Position numbers and translations under genes: made by a program. From Hymenobacter chitinivorans DSM 11115 (GTDB lineage: Bacteria; Bacteroidota; Bacteroidia; Cytophagales; Hymenobacteraceae): DNA of 64,000 nucleotides. The DNA is taken from NCBI RefSeq assembly GCF_002797555.1, contig NZ_PGFA01000002.1:682001-746000 (forward strand). Direction: 5' to 3'. The number at the start of each line of letters is the position of its first letter. The first letter of the stretch is position 1. Shown piece after piece: positions 8,573-16,513 of the stretch. Below the pieces are notes generated by a model. It had not been told where the DNA came from. It made no database searches and saw nothing but the letters and a program-made list of their open reading frames with translations.

Positions 8573-8726
8573 AGGTGAACTGGTGAAGTGGTGAGATGGT
8601 GAGATGGTGAGTTTTTCGTTTAACCCGCGCGGACTGCGCAGGTCCGCGCCGCCAGAACACCAAACTCACCATCTCACCAGTTCACCAGTTCACCAGTTCA
8701 CAACTTCACCAGTTCACAACTTCACC
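8573..8726. repeat. Inverted-repeat element with 8-nt tandem arms and a GC hairpin core
   Basis: The left arm (8573-8613) is built of GGTGANNT units, and the right arm (8662-8726) of their complements, chiefly AGTTCACC. Eighteen bases at the inner ends match exactly (8596-8613 region with 8662-8679). Between them a perfect 8-bp hairpin (8627-8634 with 8642-8649) is present. The right arm ends 2 nt before the ATG of the carbonic anhydrase gene, so this array forms its 5' leader. Similar architecture with different units recurs at 24038, 34730, 36342 and 45543. Confidence 0.85.
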
Positions 8727-8728
8727 AT

Positions 8729-9247
8729 ATGCCTGCTTTGATTCTGCCGGTTCACGGCGTTCTGCCGACTTTGGGCGCCAATTGTTTCGTGGCCGATAAC
8801 GCCACCATTATCGGGGATGTGACGCTGGGCGCCGACTGCACCGTGTGGTTTAACGCCGTTATCCGCGGCGACGTGAACAGCATCCGCATCGGCGACAAAA
8901 CCAATATTCAGGACGGAGCCGTGCTGCACTGCACCTACCAGAAGGCTGCTACCACCGTGGGTTCCCGGGTCAGCATCGGCCACAAAGCCATTGTGCACGG
9001 CTGTACCATCGACGACGACGTGCTCATCGGCATGGGGGCCATTGTGATGGATAAGGCCGTGGTGGGCCAAGGATGCATTATTGCCGCCGGGGCCGTGGTG
9101 CTGGAAAATACCCAGTGCGAGCCAGGCTACCTGTACGCCGGAATTCCGGCTCGCAAAATCAAGCCCGTGACGGAGGAGCAGCGCGCCAACCTAAGCCGCA
9201 CGGCCGATAACTACGTGCTTTACGCCAGCTGGCTGAAGCCCGAGTAG
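8729..9247 (+). CDS. Gamma-carbonic anhydrase family protein (left-handed beta-helix)
   Basis: 172 aa hexapeptide-repeat protein of the YrdA/PaaY group. Imperfect hexapeptides run through most of the length (VADNATIIGDVTLGADC, WFNAVIRGDV). Metal-ligand histidines typical of the family appear in VLHCT and IGHKAIVHGC, so zinc-dependent CO2 hydration is possible, though many members lack measurable activity. The protein would be a cytosolic trimer. The start codon directly follows a short-tandem repeat array and no separate promoter is apparent. Confidence 0.88.
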   Translation: MPALILPVHGVLPTLGANCFVADNATIIGDVTLGADCTVWFNAVIRGDVNSIRIGDKTNIQDGAVLHCTYQKAATTVGSRVSIGHKAIVHGCTIDDDVLIGMGAIVMDKAVVGQGCIIAAGAVVLENTQCEPGYLYAGIPARKIKPVTEEQRANLSRTADNYVLYASWLKPE

Positions 9248-9335
9248 CGGGCTAGTTGTGCGGGTGGCAAATTATGCTGTTATTGATTTGTCTATCCTGG
9301 GCATACTGTTCAGGAAGGTATACAACGCATTTTTT

Positions 9336-9680
9336 GTGAAAAAAGCCTACTCTTTTCTACTCGGCGGTCTGCTGACCGTCACCACCTTTGCGTCCCACGC
9401 TCAATCCGTGAGCCCAGCACCGGCTCAGCCAGTAGCTACGGCCAGTGCCGCGCCGCTCAGTCCGGAGCCTACTGCCTTGCCGGCCCATCAGGCCGCAACG
9501 GCCCTGGCCACGACGCCGGCCGCCTCGGTTGCCCAAGCTGCCGCTGTAGCACCCGAGCAGCAGCAGGCCACTCGTCAGCCCCAGCAACCTGCGAAGCCCG
9601 CCAAAGTGTCAAAGGGCGTCTGGATTGCCATTGGTATCGGGGTGCTCCTGGCCGTAGTACGCATAGCAACTGCCAGCTAG
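9336..9680 (+). CDS. Small secreted/membrane protein with Ala-Pro-Gln linker and C-terminal TM
   Basis: About 114 aa, function unknown. I prefer the GTG at 9336 (VKKAYSFLLGGLLTVTTF then ASHAQS) because it begins a normal signal peptide; a longer reading from 9258 adds 26 residues. The middle is low complexity (Ala, Pro, Gln, Thr), and the C-terminus has a basic patch (KPAKVSKG) before a single hydrophobic helix (VWIAIGIGVLLAVV). This is the layout of small envelope proteins of unknown role in this phylum. It ends at a strong bidirectional terminator. Confidence 0.6.
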   Translation: MKKAYSFLLGGLLTVTTFASHAQSVSPAPAQPVATASAAPLSPEPTALPAHQAATALATTPAASVAQAAAVAPEQQQATRQPQQPAKPAKVSKGVWIAIGIGVLLAVVRIATAS

Positions 9681-9710
9681 GAACAGGTCTGCACTTTGCT
9701 CAAGGCTAAT

Positions 9711-9746
9711 AAAGAAGCCCGCTCTCGGCTGAGAGCGGGCTTCTTT
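9711..9746. terminator. Bidirectional terminator
   Basis: Perfect 16-bp stem (9711-9726 with 9731-9746) and 4-nt loop between two convergent genes, with A-run on one side and T-run on the other. Confidence 0.92.
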
Positions 9747-9763
9747 ATTGCTGGTGAGGGTGG

Positions 9764-11095
9764 TTACATATTCAGGCCTTCACCGGTTTCCAGCTGCCGC
9801 TCCTCGTCGGCCGTGACGCGGAGCTGTACTAGCTCCACGGCGCGGCGGGAGCGTTGCAGCACCCGAAACTCGTAGTTGTCGAGCACGGCCACGTCGCCGA
9901 CTTCGGGAATGTTGCCATAGATGACGTTGAGCAAACCGCCCACAGTTTCGTAGTCGTCGCCCTCGGGCAGGGGGTAGGGCAGGTACTCGTTGGCGTCGGA
10001 AATGGGCGTGGCGGTGTTGACGCGGTAGTCGGTTTCCGAAATCTTCTCGACTACCGGTACCTCGTTGTCGTACTCGTCCTGGATTTCGCCCACCAGCTCC
10101 TCCATGATGTCCTCGATGGTCACGATGCCCGACACGCCGCCAAACTCGTCCGAGACGATGGCCATGTGGGTGTGCTTGCGCTGAAACTGGCGCAGCAGGC
10201 GGTTAATCTTCTTCGTTTCGGGTACGAAGTACGCCGGCCGCATGATTTTGGACAGCACGATGGGCTCATTGCGGCGCACAATCGGCAGCAGATCCTTCAC
10301 GTAGAGTACGCCCACGATGTTGTCAATATTGTCTTCGAACACCGGAATGCGGGAATAGCCTTCGTTGTAGACAATTTCCAGAATGTTTTCCTGGGGCGTA
10401 TCCACGTCGATGGCCGAGAGCTTGGTGCGGGGCACCATAATCTGCTTCACCATTCGGTCGTTGAACTGAAACACGTTTGCAATCAACTCATGCTCCGAGT
10501 CCTGAATTTCGCCGCTCTGCTTGCTTTGGTCTAGCAGCAGGCGCAGCTCGTCGGCCGAGTGGGCCTCGGGGCCGTGGGTTACCTGCCCGCCAAACAAACC
10601 CGCTACCAGGTTGGAAAGCGTGTTGAGCAGCTTAATAAAAAGCCAGAAGATTTTGGCAAAGGCCCACAGCGGCAGAGCTACGGCCATGGTCGTACTCTCG
10701 GGCTTCTGGATGGCCAGCACTTTGGGGGCTTGCTCCCCAAGTACAATGTGCAGAACGGTGATGATCGAAAAGGAGGTGACCAGCGAAATCCGGTGCACTG
10801 CTTCCACCGACAACGCAATACTGAATTGGTGGATAAGGGCCAGTACCACTTCCGCCACCACGCTTTCCCCGATCCAACCCAGGGCCAGAGAGGCCAGCGT
10901 AATACCGAGCTGGGTAGCTGACAAATAGAAGTTCAGGTCCTGCAGCATGCTTTGCACCCGCTTGGCCAGAAAGTTGCCACTTTGCGCCTTTATCTCAATT
11001 TGGGAGATACGAACTTTGACGAAGGCAAACTCTGCTGCCACAAAAAAGCCGTTCAGCAACACGAGCAGAACGGTAAGTAAGATATTTAAGATCAT
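9764..11095 (-). CDS. CorC/HlyC-type transporter-associated protein (CNNM, two CBS, CorC domain)
   Basis: 443 aa inner-membrane protein. The N-terminal third holds the hydrophobic CNNM/DUF21 segment (MILNILLTVLLVLLNGFFVA, later NEGATIVE-free helices about 60-160). Two CBS motifs follow (IMVPRTKLSAIDVDT, GVLYVKDLLP; MAIVSDEFGGVSGIVTIEDI), then a C-terminal CorC_HlyC domain (ETVGGLLNVIYGNIPEVGD). Such proteins are linked to Mg/Co efflux; the family's hemolysin name is historical. It resembles the Bacteroidota GldE group, but nothing here ties it to gliding. The ATG at 11095 is chosen so the first helix starts the protein. Confidence 0.87.
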   Translation of the reverse strand: MILNILLTVLLVLLNGFFVAAEFAFVKVRISQIEIKAQSGNFLAKRVQSMLQDLNFYLSATQLGITLASLALGWIGESVVAEVVLALIHQFSIALSVEAVHRISLVTSFSIITVLHIVLGEQAPKVLAIQKPESTTMAVALPLWAFAKIFWLFIKLLNTLSNLVAGLFGGQVTHGPEAHSADELRLLLDQSKQSGEIQDSEHELIANVFQFNDRMVKQIMVPRTKLSAIDVDTPQENILEIVYNEGYSRIPVFEDNIDNIVGVLYVKDLLPIVRRNEPIVLSKIMRPAYFVPETKKINRLLRQFQRKHTHMAIVSDEFGGVSGIVTIEDIMEELVGEIQDEYDNEVPVVEKISETDYRVNTATPISDANEYLPYPLPEGDDYETVGGLLNVIYGNIPEVGDVAVLDNYEFRVLQRSRRAVELVQLRVTADEERQLETGEGLNM

Positions 11096-11321
11096 AGATC
11101 CGGGGGTCGGGCTCACGCGGCCCAGCTCCCTTGGTACTACAAAAGTACGAGATTCTATCCAAGCGGTTCCAGCTCAGTTGCTATTCGGCGCCCGGCGCGG
11201 CTGGTGCGGCCGCCGGCACAGCCCGCGTTTCGGGGTGGCGCGCAGCCTTAATAATAAGATTGTGACACTTCCTGCCGTACTTTGTTTGTTCCCAACGTTG
11301 TCGTTGTTCTAACTCTGCTTC

Positions 11322-13532
11322 ATGCTTTTTAATAAGAAAATACTGCTGCCCCTGTGGTTTTTGCTGCTGCTACTCGGCCCGGCGTCGGCCCAGGTGCTCA
11401 CGCCGGCCAAGCTCAGCACTGCCGTCAGTCAGCCCGCGGCCAAGGCGGGGGAGGAGCTCGATTTGATTGTCAATGCCCGCATCGACAACACCTGGCACCT
11501 CTACGCTACTGATTTCGACCCCGACCTGGGGCCCACGGTTTTTACCTTCTCATTTGCCAAAAGCCCGGCCTACGAGCTGGTCGGTAAGCCCAAATCGGTG
11601 GGGGCCAAAAAGAAGTTTGACGACGTGTTTAAGGGCGACGTCACCTACTTCGAAAAGACCGGCCAGATCCGGCAGCGCATTCGGGTGCTGCAGCCCGGCC
11701 CGCTCACCGTCAAGGCCGACGTCGAATACCAGAGCTGCACCGACGTGGACGGGCGCTGCATTCCCGGCAACGAAACCCTGAGCTTCGGTCCCGTCGAGGT
11801 AAGCGGCGCAGCAGTAGCCGCCGCAACCCCGGCGGCAACTACAACGCCCGCCACCACTACGGCCCCGGCAGCTACCCCATCCGTCACAACGCCCCAAGCC
11901 GCCGGCACGGCAACTCCCGCGGCCGATTCGGCTGCCGTAGCCGCGGCCCCGGTCGCTGCCTCTCCTGAAGCCTCGGCCACCGTGGCTCCCGCGGCCGCCG
12001 AAAGTGCTGCTGGTGCTGCTCCCGTAGCTGCCTCGGCCTCCAACACACCCGCCGGCACGGGCTTGAGCTTGTGGAAATACCTGCTGCTGGCCTTCGGCGC
12101 GGGCCTGGTGGCCGTGCTCATGCCCTGCGTGTATCCCATGCTGCCGATGACGGTGTCGTACTTCACCAACAAGAGCAGCCGGGGCGAGGCCATCAGCAAG
12201 GCCCTGGTATATGGCCTCTCCATTATCAGCATCTACACCGGTGTGGGCGTGGTGCTGAGTTTGCTCTTCGGCGCCGACGCGGCCAACGTTATCAGCTCCC
12301 ACTGGCTGCCCAACCTACTGTCCTTCGTTATCTTCCTCTTGTTCGGCATGTCATTTCTGGGCATGTTTGAAATCAACGCGCCCAGCAGCCTAGTTAATAA
12401 AGTAGATGCTAAAGCCGACCAGGGCGGCTGGTCAGGGCTGTTTTTCATGGCGGCCACCCTGGTGCTCGTCTCTTTTTCCTGCACCGTGCCCATCGTGGGC
12501 TCGGTAGCCATTGCCGCGGCCAACGGCGAGCTGCTGCGGCCCACGCTGGGTATGCTGGCCTTCTCTACGGCCTTTGCTTTGCCCTTCGTGCTGTTTGCCC
12601 TGTTCCCGACCTGGCTCAAGTCGATGCCCCGCTCGGGTGGTTGGCTCAATACGCTCAAGGTGGTTCTGGGCTTCGTGGAGCTGGCCATGGCCTTTAAGTT
12701 TCTGAGCTCGGCCGACCTGTCCTACCACTGGGGCCTGCTGCCCCGCCCGGTGTTCCTGGCCATCTGGATTGTGCTGGCAGGCCTGCTGGGCATGTATCTG
12801 CTGGGTAAAATCCGCCTGCCCCACGACAGCGACAATCCCCGGGTGAGCGTGCCCCACCTGCTGCTGGGCGCCGTGGCCTTGTCGTTTATGCTTTACATGG
12901 TGCCCGGCTTGTTTGGCGCCCCGCTCAATGCCCTATCGGCGTTGGCGCCGCCGCCCGCCCGCCAGGATTTTGCCTGGCTCGGCAGCGGCGCGGCTCCGGC
13001 CACAGCTACTGCCGCCGAGCTGTGCACCTCGCCCCGCTACGCCGAAGTGCTGGAGCTGCCCCATAATCTGTCGGGCTACTTCACGCTGCAGGAAGCTCTG
13101 GCCTGCGCCAAAGAAAAGAACAAGCCCATTTTCGTGGATTTCACCGGCCACAACTGCGGCAACTGCCGGGTGATGGAAGCCGGCGTCTGGAGCGACCCGC
13201 GGGTGCTGCAGCGCCTGCGCGACGACTACATCATCGTGGCCCTGTACGCCGATGACAAAACTGAGCTGCCCGCCGACCAGTGGTATACTTCCAAGCGCGA
13301 CCAGCGGGTGAAAAAGACTTTGGGCGAGCAGAACCTGGACTTCCAGATCAGCCGCTTCAACATGAATGCCCAGCCCTATTACACGCTGCTCAGCCCCAGC
13401 AGCACGCTGGAAAACCCGGTGGTACTGGCCCCGGCCGTTACCTATGAGTCGGACGTTAATAAATTCATCCGTTTCCTCGATGCGGGCAAGGCTCAGCACC
13501 AGCGCCAAAACGCACCCGTGGCCCGCCGCTAA
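11322..13532 (+). CDS. dsbD: Thiol:disulfide interchange protein DsbD
   Basis: 736 aa. Passes electrons from cytosolic thioredoxin across the inner membrane to periplasmic thiols. It has a signal peptide (ending PASAQ), an N-terminal DsbD alpha domain to about residue 160 (CTDVDGRCIPG), an Ala/Thr/Pro linker of some 80 residues, an eight-helix membrane domain with the two redox cysteines in VLMPCVYPMLP and SFSCTVPIVGS, and a C-terminal thioredoxin-like domain with GHNCGNCRVMEA. All three parts of the electron relay are present. The linker is unusually long and repetitive. A thioredoxin gene lies at 15987. TACTTTG at 11278-11284 may be a degenerate -7 box. Confidence 0.93.
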   Translation: MLFNKKILLPLWFLLLLLGPASAQVLTPAKLSTAVSQPAAKAGEELDLIVNARIDNTWHLYATDFDPDLGPTVFTFSFAKSPAYELVGKPKSVGAKKKFDDVFKGDVTYFEKTGQIRQRIRVLQPGPLTVKADVEYQSCTDVDGRCIPGNETLSFGPVEVSGAAVAAATPAATTTPATTTAPAATPSVTTPQAAGTATPAADSAAVAAAPVAASPEASATVAPAAAESAAGAAPVAASASNTPAGTGLSLWKYLLLAFGAGLVAVLMPCVYPMLPMTVSYFTNKSSRGEAISKALVYGLSIISIYTGVGVVLSLLFGADAANVISSHWLPNLLSFVIFLLFGMSFLGMFEINAPSSLVNKVDAKADQGGWSGLFFMAATLVLVSFSCTVPIVGSVAIAAANGELLRPTLGMLAFSTAFALPFVLFALFPTWLKSMPRSGGWLNTLKVVLGFVELAMAFKFLSSADLSYHWGLLPRPVFLAIWIVLAGLLGMYLLGKIRLPHDSDNPRVSVPHLLLGAVALSFMLYMVPGLFGAPLNALSALAPPPARQDFAWLGSGAAPATATAAELCTSPRYAEVLELPHNLSGYFTLQEALACAKEKNKPIFVDFTGHNCGNCRVMEAGVWSDPRVLQRLRDDYIIVALYADDKTELPADQWYTSKRDQRVKKTLGEQNLDFQISRFNMNAQPYYTLLSPSSTLENPVVLAPAVTYESDVNKFIRFLDAGKAQHQRQNAPVARR

Positions 13533-13552
13533 AAAGAGCGGGACGTAAAAAC

Positions 13553-13608
13553 AAAATCCGGGGCGGCCGGGAATAAGCACTGACTTACTCCCGGCCGCCC
13601 CGGATTTT
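13553..13608 (+). terminator. Terminator after dsbD
   Basis: 20-bp perfect GC-rich stem (13553-13572 with 13589-13608) followed by TATTTTTG. Confidence 0.92.
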
Positions 13609-13860
13609 ATTTTTGTGGTGGCACAAGCAACCTTTAGTCAGGAATTGTACTCACTTGTAGCTAGAGGTCGGACTAGTCGGGTATAAAACTGTTTTAACCG
13701 CGAATGGCAGCTGTTTCTCCCGCGTCGGAATATAACTGGGCTTGGTCTGTTGTTTTGCCGCTGGGCTTTCGACTTGTTCCGTTTTTTGATTTCCTTTGCA
13801 CCCAGTTGGACGAAAGAAGCAAAGTTTTGACTGCTTCGTTAGCAGATTGTTACTATACAA
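13609..13860. other. Gene-free stretch downstream of the tRNA-like RNA unit
   Basis: No coding region with any protein feature is seen. The stretch is lower in GC than the neighbouring genes. On the minus strand it begins with the T-run and TATAG that follow the two shared-loop hairpins, so it is probably beyond the end of that RNA. Confidence 0.5.
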
Positions 13861-13863
13861 AAA

Positions 13864-13921
13864 GGCTGCACCCACCCAGATGCAGCCTCTTGAATAAGAA
13901 CGTACCCACCCAGATACGTCC
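13864..13921 (-). terminator. Two hairpins with the same 10-nt loop, ending in a T-run
   Basis: Hairpin A pairs 13864-13870 with 13881-13887; hairpin B pairs 13898-13904 with 13915-13921 (one mismatch). The stems are unrelated, yet both loops are the same ten bases (TCTGGGTGGG read on the minus strand). On the minus strand hairpin A is followed directly by five T, so it looks like the terminator of the RNA that starts near 14099. The repeated loop suggests recognition of the loop, by protein or RNA. Confidence 0.65.
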
Positions 13922-13956
13922 TGGTTTTTCCCTCCTCACATTATCCAACTGATCAG

Positions 13957-14071
13957 CTGTAGAAGAAGGGTTCGAACCTCCACGGTGTAGTTAGCCGGCC
14001 GCCGGACCAGTTTCTCCCAAATCACCACCCCCGAGAGAGGAGGGCATGTCTGCCAATTTCATCATCCTACA
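13957..14071 (-). tRNA. tRNA-like RNA (class II fold, CUC anticodon position, oversized variable arm)
   Basis: A 115-nt cloverleaf can be drawn. The acceptor is seven pairs (first pair U-A, one G-U), position 8 is U, and the D-loop AAATTGGCAGAC is of tRNA-Leu type. The anticodon stem is CCCTC/GGGGG and the T-arm GGAGG-TTCGAAC-CCTTC. Invariant tertiary positions fit (U8-A14, A15-U48, G18G19, U33, U54-A58, C56). The oddities are a seven-base loop CTCTCTC that places CUC, a glutamate anticodon, in a class II body with pyrimidines at 37 and 38; a variable region of about 46 nt with a GGTG/CACC base; discriminator G; and no encoded CCA. It may be a pseudo-tRNA, or a tRNA-like RNA with another job. 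It has its own promoter and hairpins. Confidence 0.5.
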
Positions 14072-14104
14072 AAATGGCCCATCACCGTTCGTGTTGGATT
14101 GTAA

Positions 14105-14112
14105 CAAATTTA
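14105..14112 (-). promoter_or_regulatory. -7 promoter element of the tRNA-like RNA
   Basis: TAAATTTG on the minus strand is an exact TAnnTTTG match. It would start transcription near 14099, about 28 nt before the first base of the cloverleaf. No TTG is present at -33. Confidence 0.55.
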
Positions 14113-14221
14113 GTATTTGAGTTGAATAAATAAAATAATCGCAGACATATGGTTTAAAATTTACATACTTTTTAGTATCACTGAAGAAGATTTGCAAATT
14201 AGGCAATCAACCTGCTGAAAA

Positions 14222-14686
14222 ATGGCCCGCAATTACGAACTTGACGACACCGACCGCAAAATATTGGCACTTCTGATTGAAGACGCCAAGATTCCCTACA
14301 CCGAAATTGCCCGTAAAGTCCACGTTTCGGGCGGTACCGTGCACGTGCGCATGGCCCGCCTCGAAGAATTGGGCATTGTGAAGGGGGCTACCCTCAAAAT
14401 TGACTACCAAAAGCTCGGGTACGGGGTCAGTGCTTTTCTCGGAATTTACCTGCTCAAGAGCTCAGTCTACGCCAGCGTGGTGGAGCAACTGCGCGAAATT
14501 CCGGAGGTGGTCAGCATCCATTTTACCACTGGCGCCTACGGCGTATTTGCCCGCCTCGTGTGCCGCGACACCCAGCACCTGCGCGACGTGCTCCACGACC
14601 GGGTGCAGCTCATCGAGGGTATCGAGCGCACCGAAACGCTTATTTCGCTCGAGGAAACCATGAACCGCGCCATTCAGCTGCAGTAG
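14222..14686 (+). CDS. Lrp/AsnC family transcriptional regulator
   Basis: 154 aa DNA-binding protein. The N-terminal helix-turn-helix (LDDTDRKILALLIEDAKI, YTEIARKVHVSGGTVHVRM) is followed by the RAM/AsnC_trans_reg ligand-sensing domain (VSAFLGIYLLKSS, VVSIHFTTGAYGVFARLVC). Lrp-family proteins respond to amino acids and form octamers. No biosynthetic target lies adjacent, so this may be a global regulator. The start at 14222 directly follows an AT-rich region with TACTTTTT as a possible -7 box. Confidence 0.92.
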   Translation: MARNYELDDTDRKILALLIEDAKIPYTEIARKVHVSGGTVHVRMARLEELGIVKGATLKIDYQKLGYGVSAFLGIYLLKSSVYASVVEQLREIPEVVSIHFTTGAYGVFARLVCRDTQHLRDVLHDRVQLIEGIERTETLISLEETMNRAIQLQ

Positions 14687-14712
14687 CTTTTTAGTTGCTG
14701 CCGACTTTCACT

Positions 14713-14755
14713 AAGGGCCTGCTTCCTGCCAACCGCAGCTGAGGCAGGCCCTTTT
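14713..14755 (+). terminator. Terminator after the Lrp/AsnC gene
   Basis: 10-bp stem (14713-14722 with 14744-14753) with an internal loop, followed by TTTT. Confidence 0.75.
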
Positions 14756-14887
14756 GTGCCTGATGAGCTTGCGCCCGGCTTTTCTACTTTATGCATTATT
14801 CCTGGAAACTGTTCTGTTAAATTTCGAGTGCAAAGTATAGCAAGCCAACCCTGAATCCCGTAGATTTAGAGTCTGGTATCCCGCTAC

Positions 14888-14918
14888 TTGGCTAAAAGCA
14901 AGTAAGTAAGTATCTTTC
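14888..14918 (+). promoter_or_regulatory. Promoter of the MORN/TonB gene
   Basis: TTG at 14888-14890 and TATCTTTC at 14911-14918 are separated by 20 nt, the spacing of a Bacteroidota -33/-7 promoter. The start codon is 26 nt downstream. Confidence 0.6.
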
Positions 14919-14944
14919 CTTAGCTGATTTTTGTCCGCACATCC

Positions 14945-15904
14945 ATGAAAGCGCTACTCATTGCATTTTTGGCGACGGCCGCCCTCGTGCCCCCAGCCCG
15001 GGCGCAAAGCCTGCCGGCCGTATACTTGAATGCCCGCGACGAAGAAACCGTGCCCGACAGTGCCACACACTACCGGGTGGTGGACCGCAAAAAAGGCGAA
15101 GGCGGCTACGCCATGCGCGACTACGCCCTCAATGGCACCCTGCTGCTGCGCGGTACGCTCACCGGCTTGGAGCCAGCCGTGCGCAATGGGCTCTTTACCT
15201 GGTATCACCCCAATGGCAACAAGGCCGGGCAGGTGCACTACCACAACGACGAAGCCGACGGGGTGTACGTGTCGTGGTACGAGGATGGCAAAGTGAGCCA
15301 GCGCGGGGAGTACACCGACGGCATGCGCACCGGCAAGTGGATCAGCGTGCACCGGAACGGGCAAAAACGCTCGGAGGGCACCTACGTGGCCAGCCGGCCC
15401 CACGGCGAGTGGCGCTACTACTACGATACGGGCCAGCTCAGCGCCGTGGAGCGGCTCGAAAACGGGCGCAGCACCAACCTGAAGTTTTTCAACCTGGAAG
15501 GTGAGCTGTATGCCGGCATACCGCGGCGTCGGCAGGCGGCCGAATTCCCCGGAGGGCAGGCGGCTTTGATGCAGTATTTGGCCCGCAACACGATTTACTC
15601 CAAGGCCGCCCGGCGCAAGAATATTACCGGCAAAGTATACGTGTCGTACACGGTGGGCGAGGACGGACGGGTAAGCCAGGTACGCGTCGTGCGCGGTTTG
15701 GCCCCCGAGGTCGATATTGAGGCCCGCCGGGTAGTGGCCGCCCTGCCCGCTTTCAAGCCCGGGCGCGAGTATAACGTGCCCACGGCCATGACCTACACGC
15801 TGCCCATCATGTTTGCCCCTAACTTCAAGCTCTTTGGTGGCGTGAAGGCTACCCAGACGCCCCCCACCGAAGCCCGCGCCGGCAACCCCGACGACAGTTA
15901 TTAG
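14945..15904 (+). CDS. Periplasmic protein with MORN-like repeats and TonB C-terminal domain
   Basis: 319 aa. A signal peptide (MKALLIAFLATAALVPPARA) leads into four or five MORN_2-type repeats (GLFTWYHPNGNKAG, GVYVSWYEDGKVSQRGEY, GKWISVHRNGQKRSEGTY, GEWRYYYDTGQLSAVE). The C-terminal 100 residues form a TonB_C domain (FPGGQAALMQYLARN, GKVYVSYTVGEDGRVSQVRV). There is no N-terminal transmembrane anchor of the classical TonB kind, so energy transduction to a receptor is uncertain. Such MORN-TonB fusions are common in Bacteroidota and their role is not settled. Confidence 0.8.
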   Translation: MKALLIAFLATAALVPPARAQSLPAVYLNARDEETVPDSATHYRVVDRKKGEGGYAMRDYALNGTLLLRGTLTGLEPAVRNGLFTWYHPNGNKAGQVHYHNDEADGVYVSWYEDGKVSQRGEYTDGMRTGKWISVHRNGQKRSEGTYVASRPHGEWRYYYDTGQLSAVERLENGRSTNLKFFNLEGELYAGIPRRRQAAEFPGGQAALMQYLARNTIYSKAARRKNITGKVYVSYTVGEDGRVSQVRVVRGLAPEVDIEARRVVAALPAFKPGREYNVPTAMTYTLPIMFAPNFKLFGGVKATQTPPTEARAGNPDDSY

Positions 15905-15922
15905 CCTCTCAGCAATGGCCAC

Positions 15923-15963
15923 AGAAAAGCCCTGCTGCTCCTCGGAGCGGCAGGGCTTTTTCT
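15923..15963. terminator. Bidirectional terminator
   Basis: Stem AGAAAAGCCCTGC.../...GCAGGGCTTTTTCT with an inner GCTCC/GGAGC stem, between convergent genes. Confidence 0.88.
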
Positions 15964-15986
15964 ATGTAGTGGGCCGCTAACCGAAG

Positions 15987-16316
15987 TTAGACGGTTACCT
16001 GGGCATCCAGTTTCTGGGCCAGCACGTGCTTGGGCACGGCGCCTACTTGCTTGTCCACGATCTGGCCGTTTTTGAACACGAGCAGCGTCGGGATGCTGCG
16101 GATGCCAAACTTAGCCGAGGTCTGGGGGTTGGAGTCTACGTCGACTTTGCCGATAATGGCTTTGCCTTCGTATTCGCCGGCCAGCTCCTCAACGACCGGG
16201 CCCACCATGCGGCACGGACCGCACCACTCGGCCCAGAAATCCACGAGCACGGGTTTGTCGGAGTTGATGATCTGGTCGAAGTTAGCATCGGTAATCTCGA
16301 TGGCTTTATGTCCCAT
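15987..16316 (-). CDS. trxA: Thioredoxin
   Basis: 109 aa, full-length thioredoxin. Active site WCGPC occupies residues 31-35, and the cis-proline loop reads RSIPTLLVFKNG. There is no signal peptide, so it acts in the cytosol as the general disulfide reductant and as the likely electron donor for DsbD at 11322. It has its own promoter and terminator. Confidence 0.95.
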   Translation of the reverse strand: MGHKAIEITDANFDQIINSDKPVLVDFWAEWCGPCRMVGPVVEELAGEYEGKAIIGKVDVDSNPQTSAKFGIRSIPTLLVFKNGQIVDKQVGAVPKHVLAQKLDAQVTV

Positions 16317-16370
16317 GACAATAGGGGGTTTGTGGTGACAATGAAACTGCTCCTTACGAAACTTGGGGCT

Positions 16371-16398
16371 GCAAGGTAGCAGATTGCGAGTTCAACAA
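16371..16398 (-). promoter_or_regulatory. Promoter of trxA
   Basis: On the minus strand TTG (16396-16398 or 16393-16395) is followed after 17 or 14 nt by TACCTTGC (16371-16378), close to TAnnTTTG. Confidence 0.45.
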
Positions 16399-16457
16399 GA
16401 CTTGAGCCGGAAAGTTTCAACCGGCCAGCTTGTCATATTCTACCCACGCCACCCGTA

Positions 16458-16511
16458 GCCTCTAGCCCCGGACTGGGCTGCTGGCGCGAAGCCCGGCCCG
16501 GGACTAGAGGC
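16458..16511 (-). terminator. Long GC hairpin, probable terminator of the 16514-16900 gene
   Basis: 14-nt arms (16458-16471 with 16498-16511, one mismatch) starting 3 nt after the stop codon; no T-run follows, so its role is uncertain. Confidence 0.5.
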
Positions 16512-16513
16512 CC

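Noticed and set aside
8573..8726. CRISPR-like array
   Set aside because: Units are 8 nt, directly adjacent with no spacers, and mirrored as an inverted pair.
13991..14206. Small minus-strand frame over the tRNA-like RNA
   Set aside because: It crosses the cloverleaf and has no protein features; the RNA reading explains the sequence better.
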